DNA of 64,000 bases from Liopterus haemorrhoidalis (GCA_963971575.1 OZ020613.1:44444239-44508238), one strand, 5' to 3'. Counted from the first letter of the stretch, positions 48,796 through 61,051 are shown. Numbers and translations: made by a program. The notes: generated by a model from the letters alone, not told the origin.

Positions 48796-49372
48796 GGAAA
48801 TAAAAATTCTTGAATACTCGTCAAAAGTTTATTTATAAAATATTAAGAGACGTTTCGACTGGTAAAACGACCAGACATCTCGAGCCGTCCTGTTCCACAC
48901 TGCCATGTCTACTCTGAATGTGTTTGGGATGGTTTTTTCATTTTCATTTCCGTATATTTTTTTATAAGACTATACTTTTGTAAAATATTGACAACGTACT
49001 CTAGGTAAGAAGCTGTCTAGTTAAGAACACTTATTTTATATAACTTTTTATAATTATTTGCTTAATTTTGATTAATGTTTGTATTTTCTTAAATCTCTGT
49101 AATAAATTTAGTTTCACAAAATGGCGCCTCACGCCATTTTGATAATTTTCAATTAATATGTTTAAATTATTTTCAATTTATACTAATTTATCAATTTTCA
49201 ATTTTACTTATTTTTGTTTTGTTAAAAAATACTTTTTTTTTTTACTATTTTTTGTATTTTACAATTGTAATTTTTATTTATAGACTGAGGATGACTGGAT
49301 TTACCAGTCGAAACGTCTCTTAATATTTTATAAATATACTTTTGACGAGTATTCAAGAATTTTTATTTCCTC
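48796..49372. mobile_element. Penelope-related terminal repeats in inverted orientation
   Basis: Left arm 48796-48876 (AAATAAAAATTCTTGAATAC ... GACGTTTCGACTGG) is the near-exact reverse complement of 49295-49372. The right arm carries a perfect hammerhead-like string CTGAGGA-T-GACTGG-ATTTA-CCAGTC-GAAA-CGTC (49285-49317); in the left arm the CTGANGA box is mutated. The centre has no coding region. Confidence 0.55.
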
Positions 49373-49460
49373 CTACATTTTTCGTCAAGAACAACAATCC
49401 AACTATATATATATATATACACGTCTTGATGTCACTATATTTAGGAAGCAGCTTCTCTTG

Positions 49461-50281
49461 TATGCAACACTACAGCATATTCCGCGTCTATTAACTTTTT
49501 TGACACTTTTTCCAATTTTCGTATTGTCCTTTTTTGGGGATCTTATATGTACGGAGAATGAGGGCTGTGATGGTGATGCAAAAACTGCGAAGAAAAACTC
49601 CAATGCGTATATATTATAAGAGCTTAAAAACCGCACAACTAATTTTGAAAAATAATTTAAATCCAAAGAAGACTGCCCTGAAGGAGACCAACGTAATCTA
49701 CCAATTTTCATGTAAACACGAGGACTGTGAGCAGCGTAAGGTAGCCTACGTTAGATTAACCACCACAACCCTGTCAAGACGACTCACGATGCATCTACAA
49801 ACCGGAGCCATCAAAAAACATTTCTTACTCGAACATGGTATGCATTTAACCCGACAAAAATTACTTAATCAAACAACTATACTGAAGAAATCCCCAGATT
49901 ACCATCGGCTACAAATCCTAGAGGCACTCATCATTAAGAAAAACCAGCCCGAAATAAACCTTCAATCCACAGGATTAGCCTGGACCCTCTACCTGCACGG
50001 CAACCATTCATAATTTTCCCCAATTACCTCATTTACTCATCTACCGTTACAAAATGTGTATATAAATAACATTGTAAATTGTTTTTATTTAGTTTAGCTT
50101 GATAATGATTGTAAGAACAATCGAAACGTTGCAATAATAATAAATAAATATGTCTGAAAATATAGCCTTTTTTATTAATCACCTTAGTGATCCCCAAAAA
50201 AGGACAATACGAAAATTAGAAAAAGTGGCAAAAAAATTAATATACGCGGAATATGCTGTAGTGTTCAATCAGTGTTGCATA
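49461..50281 (+). mobile_element. Penelope-like GIY-YIG fragment between inverted repeats
   Basis: An open frame (49534-50013) encodes NVIYQFSCKHEDCEQRKVAY, TTTTLSRRLTMHLQTG and LQILEALIIKKNQPEINLQ, the GIY-YIG nuclease end of a Penelope-like protein. The second GIY-YIG half (usually YIG) reads YVR, so it is probably inactive. Inverted repeats 49461-49541 and 50189-50265 (GATCCCCAAAAAAGGACAAT) bound it. At 50104-50130, TTGATAATGATTGT-AAGA-ACAATCGAAACG is a variant hammerhead-like hairpin. Confidence 0.7.
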
Positions 50282-50315
50282 TATACACGTATATATATAT
50301 ATATATATATAATAA

Positions 50316-50549
50316 TGAAAATTGATATCAAAAATACAACCTCCCCGGGAATCAAACCCGCATCCTAGAGATTACTCGTCTCAGTCCCCTGCCTGAATGA
50401 TGTATAATTGAAGTCACGACTTGTCCACTGATATCAAAATGCAATTCTCATGCCTCCATGGCCCTGTGGCAGGGGACTGAGACGCGTAATCTCTAGGATG
50501 CGGGTTCGATTCCCGGGGAGGTTGTATTTTTGATATCAATTTTCATTAT
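50316..50549. repeat. Inverted pair of tRNA-like SINE copies
   Basis: 50316-50393 (minus-oriented head, CCTCCCCGGGAATCAAACCC) and 50471-50549 are reverse complements separated by about 75 bp. The plus copy has A-box-like TGGCCCTGTGGC and B box GGGTTCGATTCC, with acceptor-like CCTCC/GGAGG. A ~48-bp leader beginning ATGTATAATTGAAGTCACGA is present at 50400 and again at 50687. Confidence 0.6.
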
Positions 50550-50779
50550 TAAAAACATTTATAATTGTTAATTCAAAATAATTTCATTATTCATTAAATA
50601 TTTGGGTGGTGTACACACTGACTGAGACATTAGTGGTAAATGTGTTTTTCGTTAGAAAAATCAGCTTCTCTTTCGTACATGAATTATGTATAATTGAAGT
50701 CACGACTTGTCCACTGATATCAAAATGCAATTCGTAACTAAATGATTCTGCAACCAATTTGTGCCTATGTGTTAAGAAA

Positions 50780-51150
50780 GTGCCTGAGCCGATTTACAAT
50801 CGAACAGTTCGTTTGTCCAGTGATTTTCTTTGCGTAGACATGACTTCTATACAAGGTTAGATCAAAACAATGAAGACAAAACGTTTCTATTGTCCTTAGT
50901 ACCGTCTTTTGATAGAATGAAAGAGTCTCAAAAAATAGATACAAAAATGAAATTCCTTCCCAAAATTAAGCGCATAACTCAACCAATACCTTTCTATTTC
51001 ACTCAAATCATCCGTAAGAACCTACCAGAATCCCATCGCTTTAATCCAAATTATAAACTTACTTCCTCACAGCCTATACATCATGCACCATCACCTTATA
51101 TCCAAAATATGTCTGCAGCTAACCAAAACATATCTGTACCTCGTGTTTAG
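50780..51150 (+). pseudogene. BESS-motif protein remnant, copy B
   Basis: Frame 50830-51150: NNEDKTFLLSLVPSFDRM (BESS motif), then KMKFLPKIKRITQPIPF and a polar tail to a stop. It resembles the C-terminus of MADF-BESS regulators, known for protein interaction. No MADF domain is visible upstream, so it is a fragment. Copy A is at 28590-28895. Confidence 0.6.
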
Positions 51151-51478
51151 ATCTCTATGACTTGTCACTATGTTCAAGTAACTTATAATAAAAAATAACA
51201 GAAGTTAGTATATAAAATATGGATATTAAAAAAAATTATAATAATAAATAAAAAATATGGATGTTGCTATGAAAATTAATAAAATAACTTGAAAATTATC
51301 TTTATACAATATTTTTTCCAAAGCATTTTTTCTTATCTAATCTTTATTCTTACCTTAATGTAACGGAGAGTCATCCTTCTGGAGAGATAGACTCTATCTC
51401 CAGTTTGTACTCTATCTCCATTTTGTACCGTGGGTCAATAAGTTATTCCTTGTTGTTGTATAGGTGGGCCAATAACTA
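51151..51478. other. No recognisable gene
   Basis: AT-rich sequence. A short repeated phrase, CTCTATCTCCAGTTTGTACT / CTCTATCTCCATTTTGTACC (51392, 51412), is the only structure noticed. Confidence 0.4.
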
Positions 51479-52063
51479 TCAGGTTGATGCAAAAGTTCGT
51501 CCCGTTTTTAGCGATAGATGACATTCTAATTGACTTTACATGTGTTAAGTTTTGAGGTCATTTGGTAAAAAACATTTCAGTGAGTACATCGGAAAAAAAA
51601 TTAGTTATTGCTTGTTTTTTTAAATTTTATTAAGCATTAATAATGGAGCATTTTTGACATATTATGCTTTTTTATTTCTGAAAAGACAAGAATGCTTCGC
51701 AGACAAAAAAAAACGATTTTTTCTGTGTACGATGAGAGTGCCGTTGACGATTCCACGTGCCGTAAGCGGTTCAGAAAATTATTATTATTATTATTTTAAT
51801 ATTATTAATTTGGAGAAATTTTGTTCACAAATAAGTTAATTAAAGCAAGCAACGACCAGATGCGGCATAAATTAGCCAACAAAAAGGGCATTGCTTTCAA
51901 TCAGGGCAACGATAGACCACACGTAGCTTTCGCCACCCGACAGAAACTTTTACAGCTTGACTCGGATGTTTTGGTTCATTCACCATACTCTCCCGAATTT
52001 GCACATTAATTTTTTTTTTTCCAATTGTAAAAAAAAACGGGACGAGATTTTGCATTAACCTAA
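51479..52063 (+). mobile_element. Deleted mariner element
   Basis: The ends TCAGGTTGATGCAAAAGTTC and, inverted, TTAGGTTAATGCAAAATCTC, followed by CGTCCCG on both sides, mark a mariner. Inside, 51840-52009 keeps NKKGIAFNQGNDRPHVAFAT and LVHSPYSPEFAH, the second and third catalytic regions of a DD34D transposase. The second Asp is replaced by Gly (QGNDRPH). The N-terminal half is mostly gone. Confidence 0.75.
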
Positions 52064-53340
52064 TGCATTGAAGTTCTGATAATAAATTTTGGTTTTGTTT
52101 ACCTTTTTCTTCCGTTTGTAGGTAATGATAACGTATTCGTGGGCTGACTTGTATTTCTGGTTGTGATCTTTGCACATCCGTTCTGTACGAGTCACCTGCG
52201 TTGTTTCCACAGCAGGATTTTATTATCTTTTGGGCCATATTGCGCATGTTACTTGCTTACGAACCTAGGTGCAGGGAGCGGCTGCAGTCAACGTTTTTGT
52301 CGACCAAAGAATTTTTCTAGCATCAGCTGTTCACATAAAAGAAACTGCTTTACCGCAAACATTTTTTCCGCAGTTTGTATTGACGCATTTTTGTCAATAA
52401 GCTTTTGACCACATTCATGTGTATGTTCAGTAGCTCGTCAAAGCTCAACAGTTCAATAATAATCAAAGAATTTGTCCGGATGATTTCGTAAATCAATATA
52501 GTTTATGGAATTGTCCTTTCAATAGTCGTTATGATGGATGGAATATTTCTTGTGAGGATGCACCTAATATTATCGATAGGCTCTAAAGTTTGTTTTTTCT
52601 TTTATTATATATTTAATAATTAATCACAAAACAATGTTCAATGAGTATGACTTTATTTATATATCCTATTTACAACACAATACTAGCGACTGATGTTCAT
52701 AGGCGTATAGCAGAAGAATCAATAAATAATTACCAAAACCAATTAGTTGGCGATTACAAGAGTGGGGTTAAGTTCATAGAACGTTTTAATCCTACATAAT
52801 AGAAAAAAATATTTTTAATTTGTAGGACTGAAACGTATTAACACTTAGATACTCTCTAGAGATTGCCTAAGGATATATAATCATAATAATGCTACGTTTT
52901 AACAATAATGCGTATTTCTAACAATACTTTTTAAACAATAATAATCATGTTTCTCACACTTTGTAAAAATAGTTATTTGTGTAACATGGCCAAAAAGTAG
53001 ATCTTTTTGGCAAATGTGCACATTATATGTTTTGGGCTACCAAAAGTAAATTTTATTAGAAAAATTAAATTTATTTATTTACATTGGATAGTTCATGGTT
53101 ATTGAACAATTTTTACAATTATAAATGTTTGACTGTCATGTGTTTCAGTTGCATGGAGATATTGTAACTTAAGAAATGACGCATTGACGGCGCCAGCATC
53201 CAGCGGGCAAAAAAAAAAAAAGCGAAACTGCCTAGACCGATAAAGATTTACTTTTTGGCCGGTACTAGATGATAAAAATAACCGTTTTTGATATGGTCGC
53301 CCAAAAATATTATTAATCAAACGAACTGGTCACGTTTTGC
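52064..53340. other. No recognised gene
   Basis: A minus-strand frame near 52400-52270 reads DKNASIQTAEKMFAVKQFLL and LMLEKFFGRQKR, then breaks. It looks like a decayed protein-coding fragment that I cannot assign. The rest is AT-rich. Confidence 0.35.
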
Positions 53341-56300
53341 GGCCAGGCCTATGACAAAAGTCTCTGATGTCACCCCCTCCCGGCAGCCCTGATTGAGAGC
53401 GTCAGTATGTCATCAAATAATAAACAGCACAAACTGTGCGCCGAAATATATTTTTCAATGATATTTCCTCGGTCGTCCACTTCTTAGTTTGTCTAGTATT
53501 TTTCTCGTTTCTCTATACTTAAAAATTAACCTAGTCATTGAAGATTTGTAATCAATCATCTGCAAATCTGTGGCGTTTCGTTACAGTGTTTTTATTAGAG
53601 AATGACAAAATTGTATGCCTATCGTCAAGAGCGGCCTCAAATAAAATATTTGTAAGTCGGGAAAGATCTTTGTCAAGTTGACAAAAAGTCACTTGCGAAA
53701 CGATGAAGACATATTCATGAAATTCTTCAGACTTAACCCTTCGCAGTGCGATTTTATTTTGAGTATTGTAAGGGATGATGTGTCACGGAAAGTTACCAAT
53801 GCAACGCAACTTAACAAGTAGTTGTTACGGGCTATTCTAGCCGAAACAAATCGCTTGAAAACTAAGTTAAACGAGAACCTACCTTCGTACGGAAAACTTA
53901 TTCTAAGTTTGTTAAAGGATACAGTATTGGGTAATTTTTTGCAAAACCAACTGAATAGGTCCTGTCAACCCACTTAGAGGACAGCATTTATGACAACCAG
54001 CACAACATCTAACATCCGAATGCAAAAATACTATGAAATGTCACTCAATTTTGAGGTTAATTGGTTTTTGACATTTCTATTTAACCTGGTTTGGGATATA
54101 TAATTCGTGAAAACCTGAAAAGTACAATAGTTAGCGTGCGGAATATGTTGGAATGATACACCTACCTTATATACAAAAAAAAAGAGAACAAGAACTTATA
54201 ATCCAAAATAGTAAACCCTTCTTGGGGATATTCAGTCGCAGCGTTACTACGAAGTGAATACTGTTGACTACCTTCATGGGATTGCGCGAGTGAGCGACAC
54301 GAAGGAGGGGTAAGGAGAAAGGTTATAAAACAGCTGGGAAACCCACTTTCGTTCTCTTAAACTCCCGAACAGTTGTGTTATTAGAAAAATTTGACCAGAA
54401 AGAAAAAGTTAACGACACGTGCAGTGAAACTTTCATGAATAAGCCTATGAGGAATTGAAGGCATCACGGAATTCGTTTTTGCGGAGACTGCTTGGCGTTA
54501 CATTGTCTTCGTAAGGAAGACACGGAGATATCCGGATGAAAATTTTCATTTCTGATCAAAAGTTCGGAGTTTAAAAAACATCTAAGCCGCCGACCACGAG
54601 GTAAGGAATCATCTTTCTTTTATTTCCGCACGCGAAACTGTTGTATGGTCTTCAGTTTCACTAATTGTATTTTTAACTGTTATTCATACAGTGGCTGCAC
54701 CATAGGGGCAAAGGTTTGCGCAGTTGTGCCTATTTGAGATTTTATATGGGCTGAAAGGATAATTTCTGAAGATATCCGAGTATTAAACCGGTCGTAAAGG
54801 AATAAGCATCTCGTAGCGGAACCGTGAGAACCACATCACCGTCCAGAGGGTACATAACCTACTTATTGTAACTAGCTGTGGACACAGGGAGATTGTTTTT
54901 TTCTGCAACTCAGATGAGTACTGATTTGTTATTTGTTATAAGATTTGTAACAAAAATATCTTTCCGAGTGTGGCGTATCGGACCTCCGGGTTGTTTGAGT
55001 CGTAATACGTCCCCGTATAAATGTTTTTGGATACACACTGATAATTTTGGCCATTTTTATGAATGTGTATGTACTGTACTTGTATTTTGAGTTGAGTGAG
55101 CACATGGTGCCACCCCTATTGTGAAGCATATATTTTCTACGTCCTAAGGCCCTAAGCTACAATAAGTCGGGCGCGCTGAATCGTGTTGGGGCGCGTATTT
55201 AGTCAGAGCAGTCTCGCTCAGGGTTGAATTAGTTTGTTTAAGTGTAGATTCAGTCTGTCCGTAAGTCAACATTTTGTTTTATTCCCTTGATAACTCGAGG
55301 TTGTGAACTAGCTTCCCAACACACGGGTTTAATCCTTCTGTGAATACTCCCTGGCCGGGTATTCGTGTTAATTGCTTTTTCACGTTATCAAGGGTCGGTT
55401 TTTGTATTTGTATTGGGTGGATTTAACGTTAGCTTCAGTCGGGCAGAACCTCAGCCACAAGCATTTTTTTTTTTCATTATTATCTTTGGCCAGTCCTCAC
55501 TTATTTTTTTTGTACTATAGTTTGTTTTGTTAAAGTTATATTTCCGTAGAACCGTGTGGGTGCGGGGTGGTTCGTCAACTTTTTTTTACATCTCTCGGAG
55601 ATTTTTTTTGTTGACGTACCACGGGTTTTAAAGGGATAACAGGGGGTTTATTTAGAGCGGGAGTACTGACCCTGCTGGGTTATATTATTCCATCGCGACG
55701 GCAGGGCCAGTAATCCTACTGGGATTTCAATAATTTTAAGGCGAGAGAGTTAGTATTGTAAAAATTTCAATCGGGGTTTGGATAAGCGCTTGCTTCCCGA
55801 TTCTAAACTTCTTCAGGACCTTTTTCCGACTGTATTACCACAAGGAATACAGTCACCACTTCATCGTAGACAGTCATTGTGGTATAATTCCCGTGCAGAA
55901 GTTCACGCAGCCCTAGGGCAGTTGTAACGAAAGTAATCCAATTCCCCGTTACTGGGTATTTATACCACAGATAGCAGAGTTAATTTAAATTGTATTGTAT
56001 GTTTAAATAATTTGAGTTTCACTTGGATTCCGACTGTTGTTAGTCTGATCCAGTGTTTAACATTTTTGGATATTGTTAGTAAAAGGATATTGTGGTAGTT
56101 CCTTATGAACACCTTGCAGTGTGAATAATTTCGTTAAATTTATATTGTTTTTCTTTGGTTATGCATTGTGAATAATTTCGTTAAATTTATTTTGTTAGTA
56201 AAAGGATATTGTGGTAGTTCCTTATGAACACCTTGCAGTGTGAATAATTTCGTAAATTTATCTTGTTATTTTTTTTGGTAAATAAATTTTGTTATTGAAA

Positions 56301-56640
56301 ATTTTGGTGTTTCTATTACGAGAACTCTATTCCTTCCCCTGGGGTTTTATTTTTCTTCCAGAATTTAGGGCAATAGAAGCGAGGTGACTGGCGCCGTATA
56401 AATTTTAGGCCGCACATAGGTATTGGTAATTACATGACCACCCTGCATAGTCACATCTACCTCTAGACTGGGCTGGCGGCCTTCTACCTTGTCCTGGACA
56501 GCTGATAGCCGCTGGAGTCACTTCACAGTGGTTACGGAATTCATATTTTTCCCCATTTAGGTTTTTAGCGACCGATCAGAGAGCTGAGCGGACGCTGGCA
56601 TATGCCAACTATATAACGCTGGAGTCTGGCCGTAATATAC
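53341..56640. other. Unassigned, GC-richer block; possible LTR-type element
   Basis: No protein is recognisable on either strand. TTATAAAA at 54323-54330 followed by a pyrimidine-rich start-like region, an AATAAA near 56279, and TGGCGCCGTA at 56389-56398 (a form seen in LTR-element primer-binding sites) would fit a long LTR plus leader. Neither LTR ends nor gag/pol are visible, so this stays a hypothesis. Confidence 0.3.
56073..56265 (+). repeat. Tandem duplication, 120-bp period
   Basis: TGTTAGTAAAAGGATATTGT and the following ~70 bp (ending GCAGTGTGAATAATTTCG) occur at 56073 and again at 56193. A shorter GTGAATAATTTCGTTAAATT copy lies between. Confidence 0.85.
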
Positions 56641-56919
56641 GTTATATTGTTTATCATAATTTTCTCGACATTATTAAAGAAATCAGTTTCATAAATACAA
56701 GTAAAAATAAGTCAACCAAGGCTTCCTTCTGGCCGTTGACTGCTGGACTGTTCTAGAGCGTTCAGGACGCCGCAGCCGGAATCTGACCGTCATGACGTCA
56801 CATCCGCTGCTACTGAACAGTTCCAGAGAAATAGTTCCCGTTGAAAACTGTTGGAGACTGCCAGCCGTTACTTCCAACCGCTGTGGTGGGCAGTTGCAGC
56901 GAAATAGTACCTTAAGATG

Positions 56920-57083
56920 TACATCTTGTGAAAATTCTGTATTAATGATCACATTCAAATGTTTTCCTCCAGAATGTACTCTTTTGTATATAATGAGATG
57001 CGCTGTTTGTGAAAATACTTTAGAGTAATCATCACATATGAATGGTTTATTTGCAGTATGAACTCATTTGTATTTGACTAAAC
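56920..57083 (-). pseudogene. Distal degenerate fingers of ZFC
   Basis: On the minus strand the sequence reads KPFICDDYSKVFSQTAHLII then YKRVHSGGK and INTEFSQDVHLK: two finger units with several lost ligands and a frame break. They continue the ZFC array on the far side of a hAT insertion. Confidence 0.65.
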
Positions 57084-57841
57084 CATGGGTCGGCAACCTT
57101 TTTTAGCTGCGGATCAAATCAACCAAAATATTACTATTAAAAAGACGTTTCGGGTCAGTGGATATTTTCATTATAAAACCGTGAATTACAAGATAAATTT
57201 TATTGAGAGAAAAATAACAATATGCTTTTAAACTTCAATCATAAAAAAATAATTATTCTAATTATTATAAAAACAAATATAATTGTCAAGTTTTAGTTTA
57301 TTACTTTATGAATTTTATTTATAAACGTTCTCTTCGATATCAATGGCTCCCCTGATGCTGAATTTGTGACGTCAATTTAGGCAAGTCTGGTTTATACTTA
57401 GTCACCTTAAGACGAATACAAGCGTCTGAATTTTCGATAGTTAAGCTGCCCGTGTTCTTATTTAAAATAAATTTCATGTGTGAAAATGGCAAAGTCAATT
57501 TTTTTCAAAGATGAAAACTTCGTAGGAAGTGAGGCCCAGCACGCTGATATCATGTGAAGATGATTATCTTCCGTTTTTTCTAAATCCTTCCGCAATGTCT
57601 TGAATTTATCCGTCCAGAACGTTGAACTTTTAAATCAATCATTTCTAAACTTAAACTGGCAATTTAAGATATTCAAAATACTGCAAATCTAAAATATTTT
57701 CTTCTATTAGGCTTTATTATAAATGTTTCATGTTTATGTTTTATAATTTATTTTCATTCCCTTATCTGCGGAACTTTATTTGCGGAACTCAAGGGAGTCA
57801 CTTGGTGACCCGCGGGTTAACCTATGGGTTAACGACGCCTG
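57084..57841 (-). mobile_element. hAT derivative inserted in the ZFC finger array
   Basis: The ends CATGGGTCGGCAAC and, inverted, CAGGCGTCGTTAAC are flanked by GACTAAAC and GACTAGAC (7 of 8). The minus strand, at about 57488-57360, reads FSHMKFILNKNTGSLTIENS then DACIRLKVTKYKPDLPKL, the C-terminal region of a hAT transposase. Finger codons resume on both sides of the insertion. Confidence 0.8.
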
Positions 57842-58011
57842 GACTAGACTAATCTTTTGACTAAATGCTCTATTACATTGTTCAAATCTGTATGCATTCT
57901 CTCCAGTATGTGTTCCTTTGTGTCTAATGAGACGTGTTGAAACAGAAAATGGCTTATTACTGATTACATTTATAAGGGTTTTCTCCAATATAATCATTTG
58001 TGATTAATTTC
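57842..58011 (-). pseudogene. Degenerate finger remnants directly after the ZFC stop
   Basis: Minus-strand frame: SNKPFSVSTRLIRHKGTHTG then ENAYRFEQCNRAFSQKISLV. The second Cys and linkers are partly lost. They are read in a different frame from the gene and end at the hAT insertion. Confidence 0.65.
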
Positions 58012-58985
58012 TTAACTAAATGCTTGATTACACTGTTCTATTTTTATTGGCTTCTCGCCAGAATGTTTTCGTTTGTGAGTAATGAGATGTACTTTCTGTG
58101 AAAATGACTTATTGCACTGTTCACATTTGAACGGCTTCTCACCAGTATGTATTCGTTTGTGTTGATTGAGCTGTGATAATCCCGAAAATGCTTTATTACA
58201 TTGTTCACATTTAAATAGTTTCTCTCCAGTATGCTGTCCTTTGTGATTAATGAGTTGTACTTTCTGCGAAAATGCCTTATTACATTGTTCACATTTAAAT
58301 GGCTTTTCACCAGAATGTATTCGTTTGTGTTGAATAAGCTGTGCTGATACTGCAAATGCCTTATTACATTCTTCACATTTAAAAGGTTTTTCTCCAGAAT
58401 GTATTCGCATGTGACAATTGAGATTTGACGATTGCGAAAATGCTTTACTACATTGATCACATTTGAATGGTTTCTCTCCGGTATGAGTTCGTTTATGTCT
58501 AATTAGAGTTTCCGCTTTTGAAAATGTTTTATTGCACAGTTCGCATTTAAATCGCTTCTCTCCCGAATGAATTCGTTTGTGATCAACGAGAGATTCTGAT
58601 TGTGTAAATGCTTTATTACATTGCTCACATTTAAAAGGTTTCTCCCCAGAATGTATTCGTTTGTGCCTAATGAGATGTGATGATTGTGAAAATGCTTTAT
58701 TACACTGATCACATTTGAATGGCTTCTCTCCAGAATGTATTCGTTTGTGACTAATGAGATTTGATGACTGTGTAAAGGCTTTATTACACTGCTCACATTT
58801 ATATCGCTTTTCGGAAATAAGTACTGGTTTATGTTGATCAAGATCTCGAACTTGTGTAAATGTTTTCTCACATACATCATATTTATAACATGTCTCTATT
58901 GTTTGTGTTGCATTAATCTGTTTGAACTGGTTAAAAGACACTGGTTCCCAACTATCATCTGGATTATCGGAAGATTTCACGCTAG
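58012..58985 (-). CDS. C2H2 zinc-finger protein, terminal exon (ZFC)
   Basis: The exon starts after TTTGTTTGTAG on the minus strand in phase 1 and runs to TAA at 58014-58012. Joined to the two upstream cassette exons it gives 420 uninterrupted codons. Leader SSDNPDDSWEPVSFNQFKQI is followed by a degenerate first finger (first Cys is Tyr, last His is Leu). Nine canonical C2H2 fingers with HSGEKPFKC linkers come next, then an eleventh unit cut short (IEQCNQAFS then stop; first Cys is Ile). It is transcribed towards ZFA/ZFB. Likely a nuclear DNA-binding regulator like its neighbours, closer in finger type to ZF1. The premature end and the decayed fingers beyond it show that the array once was longer. 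Confidence 0.85.
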
Positions 58986-59221
58986 CTACAAACAAATAAG
59001 TAATTAAAGTATTTTATATGTACTTTTTTCTGGAGCTGTGGAGAGAAAATATGGGGTATTTTACTATTATTATTATTATTAGTAATACAGATTTCAGTTA
59101 AAAGAGAATTCAGAGACAAAATATTGATGTGAATAGTAAATTTTAACACATTTCATGGCATAATAGTTACCGTAATATAGGCAGTTTCTTTGGTTTAAGC
59201 GAAACTAGATTTTCAAATCTA

Positions 59222-60471
59222 TCAGGCCAGTACATAAATTCGTGCGCATTCGTAGCATTGGTATATGTGATTCACTATGACTCAATACGTAGAACAATAA
59301 AATTTCATATAAGTAGAATGTACATTAAAGTAGTCAGTCTATCACCAATTTTCGTGAACATCTGACGAAAATAAGTACCCTTAGAAAATGAATATCGATA
59401 TTACAATCGATATACAAACATGCCGTTTTATATTTTTTATTTTCATGTGGTGAAAATGCCAGATCTGCAGCAATAAAAATTAATTGTGTTCATGGTGAAC
59501 ATAGTATCAATGTAAGGACTGCCCAGAAAAGGTTTAAAAGATTTAAAGATGTAGAAATCAGTATTGATGATGAGCCTCGTTCAGAACGTCCTGTTAATTT
59601 TAACAATGACGCTCTTAAAAGTCTTGTGATGTCAGAGCCACAATTAACAGAGGATCAGATTTCAGAAAGACTTTCTTCATCTCATGGAACCGTATTTCGT
59701 CACCTAAAGGAGATAGGGAAAGTATCCAAGCTTCGAAAATGGGTACCGTACAAGCTATCCGAAGCCAGTTGTCAGCAGCAAATAAACATCTGTACTTCCC
59801 TTAAATCTCGCTTTGAACGAGAGCCTTTTTTAGACCGTTTGGTAACAGGTTACGGAAAATTGATACTTTATCACAATGTTACAAGGAAAAGACCGGCAGC
59901 AAAGATATCATTGCATCAAAAAAAGATACTCTTGTGTGTTTGGTGGGATATGTATGGTGTTATTCACTATAAACTAATAGAACCTAATCAAACGATTAAA
60001 GCAGATGTTTACAGCTTTTCTCGTTTAAACACGGAATTAATGAAAAAACGCCCGCGATTGGTGAATATCAAAAAAGTGTTATTTCACCAAGGTAATGCTG
60101 TGCCGTGTGTGGTCTACACGGCATGGACAACGCTACAAAAAATTAATGAATTTAATTGGGAGCTTCTGCCGCATCCTTCTTACTCCCCAGATATTGTCCG
60201 AAGTGATTTTCATTTATATCGTGCTCTTCAAAATTTTTTATTAGGGAAAAAAAATAAACTCTAAAGATGAAGTCCAACAAAACATTCAAATTCAAGTTTC
60301 ATCAAAATCAGAGTCCTTCTACACTAATGGAATAAAAAAGCTACCTGTAAGATGGCGAGTAATTGTAGATAATGAACGAAAATATATGATTGATTAAAAT
60401 ATTAAATTGTGTTTTATTTACATTGTTTAAAAATATCACAACAATGCGCACGATTTTATGGACTGACCAGA
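59222..60471 (+). mobile_element. mariner element with inactivated transposase
   Basis: Imperfect ~30-bp ends (TCAGGCCAGTACATAAAT and inverted TCTGGTCAGTCCATAAAAT, both followed by CGTGCGCATT) bound 1,250 bp in the ZFC intron. The frame is open without a start codon from about 59436 to 60264: FSCGENARSAAIKINCVHGE, EPQLTEDQISERL and LLPHPSYSPDIVRSDFHLY. Two of three catalytic acids are lost: TGDE reads TGYG, and HQDN reads HQGN; only the YSPD Asp remains. A slip in an A run near 60250 shifts the last ~50 codons (SKDEVQQNIQ). It is dead but recent enough to keep its frame. Confidence 0.85.
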
Positions 60472-60892
60472 AACTTTTACCGATTGATTGAAGTTTTTGA
60501 TCATTTTGCTTAAGAAAAGCCAACTTGTTAATATATAAAAAGTTAGCTAGTGACAACTTTTGGAACAAGGTTTGAAATAGCCTATAACTGCCAACATTTT
60601 TTTGGGCAATTTTTTACTATAATCCCGCAAAAATCAATTTAGGTCAGTATATTTAAGTATAGAGAACTTACATGTAGTACCTCACATTATTTTGAAGAAA
60701 AATATATATTTCGTATTAATTATAAGTTGACCGATCATATCACAAAAAATCAAAAAAAGTTGTAGGGTCTTTGAAGACCGGAGGCATGTGCAGTGCGGAT
60801 TGTACTCCTGTGCATGCACTCAATTAATGGAACTTGGAATAACAGTTTTGGAAGCTTTCAACTAATACAACAATATTAAATTACTGACTGAC

Positions 60893-61051
60893 CTGAGTTT
60901 TGTCCAGCTGCACGCTCCTCATATTCACCGTCAGCTCCACATTCAGGCTTGATGTTAATTTCCTCAGTGATGATAATATTAGTGTTGTTGTTGTACTGGG
61001 ATATATCGTTAGTGGATGATATAATACATGTATTCCGAGTATCGCGGCTTT
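60893..61051 (-). CDS. ZFC cassette exon (IKPE type)
   Basis: On the minus strand, acceptor ATATTTCAG, 159 nt, donor G|GTCAGT, phase 1 at both ends. It encodes an Asn-rich stretch (SQYNNNTNIII) then TEEINIKPECGADGEYEERA. IKPE fits the SUMO-acceptor consensus, in the same acidic setting as the IKSEP exons of ZFA/ZFB. Confidence 0.7.

Noticed and set aside
50453..50521. A functional tRNA gene
   Set aside because: A and B boxes are present, but no anticodon stem-loop of proper size can be drawn and the copies are repeated with AT-rich tails, as in SINEs.
54878..55090. 70-codon plus-strand ORF in the unassigned block
   Set aside because: Short, starts in no good context, no similarity recognised, overlaps an antisense ORF of equal quality.
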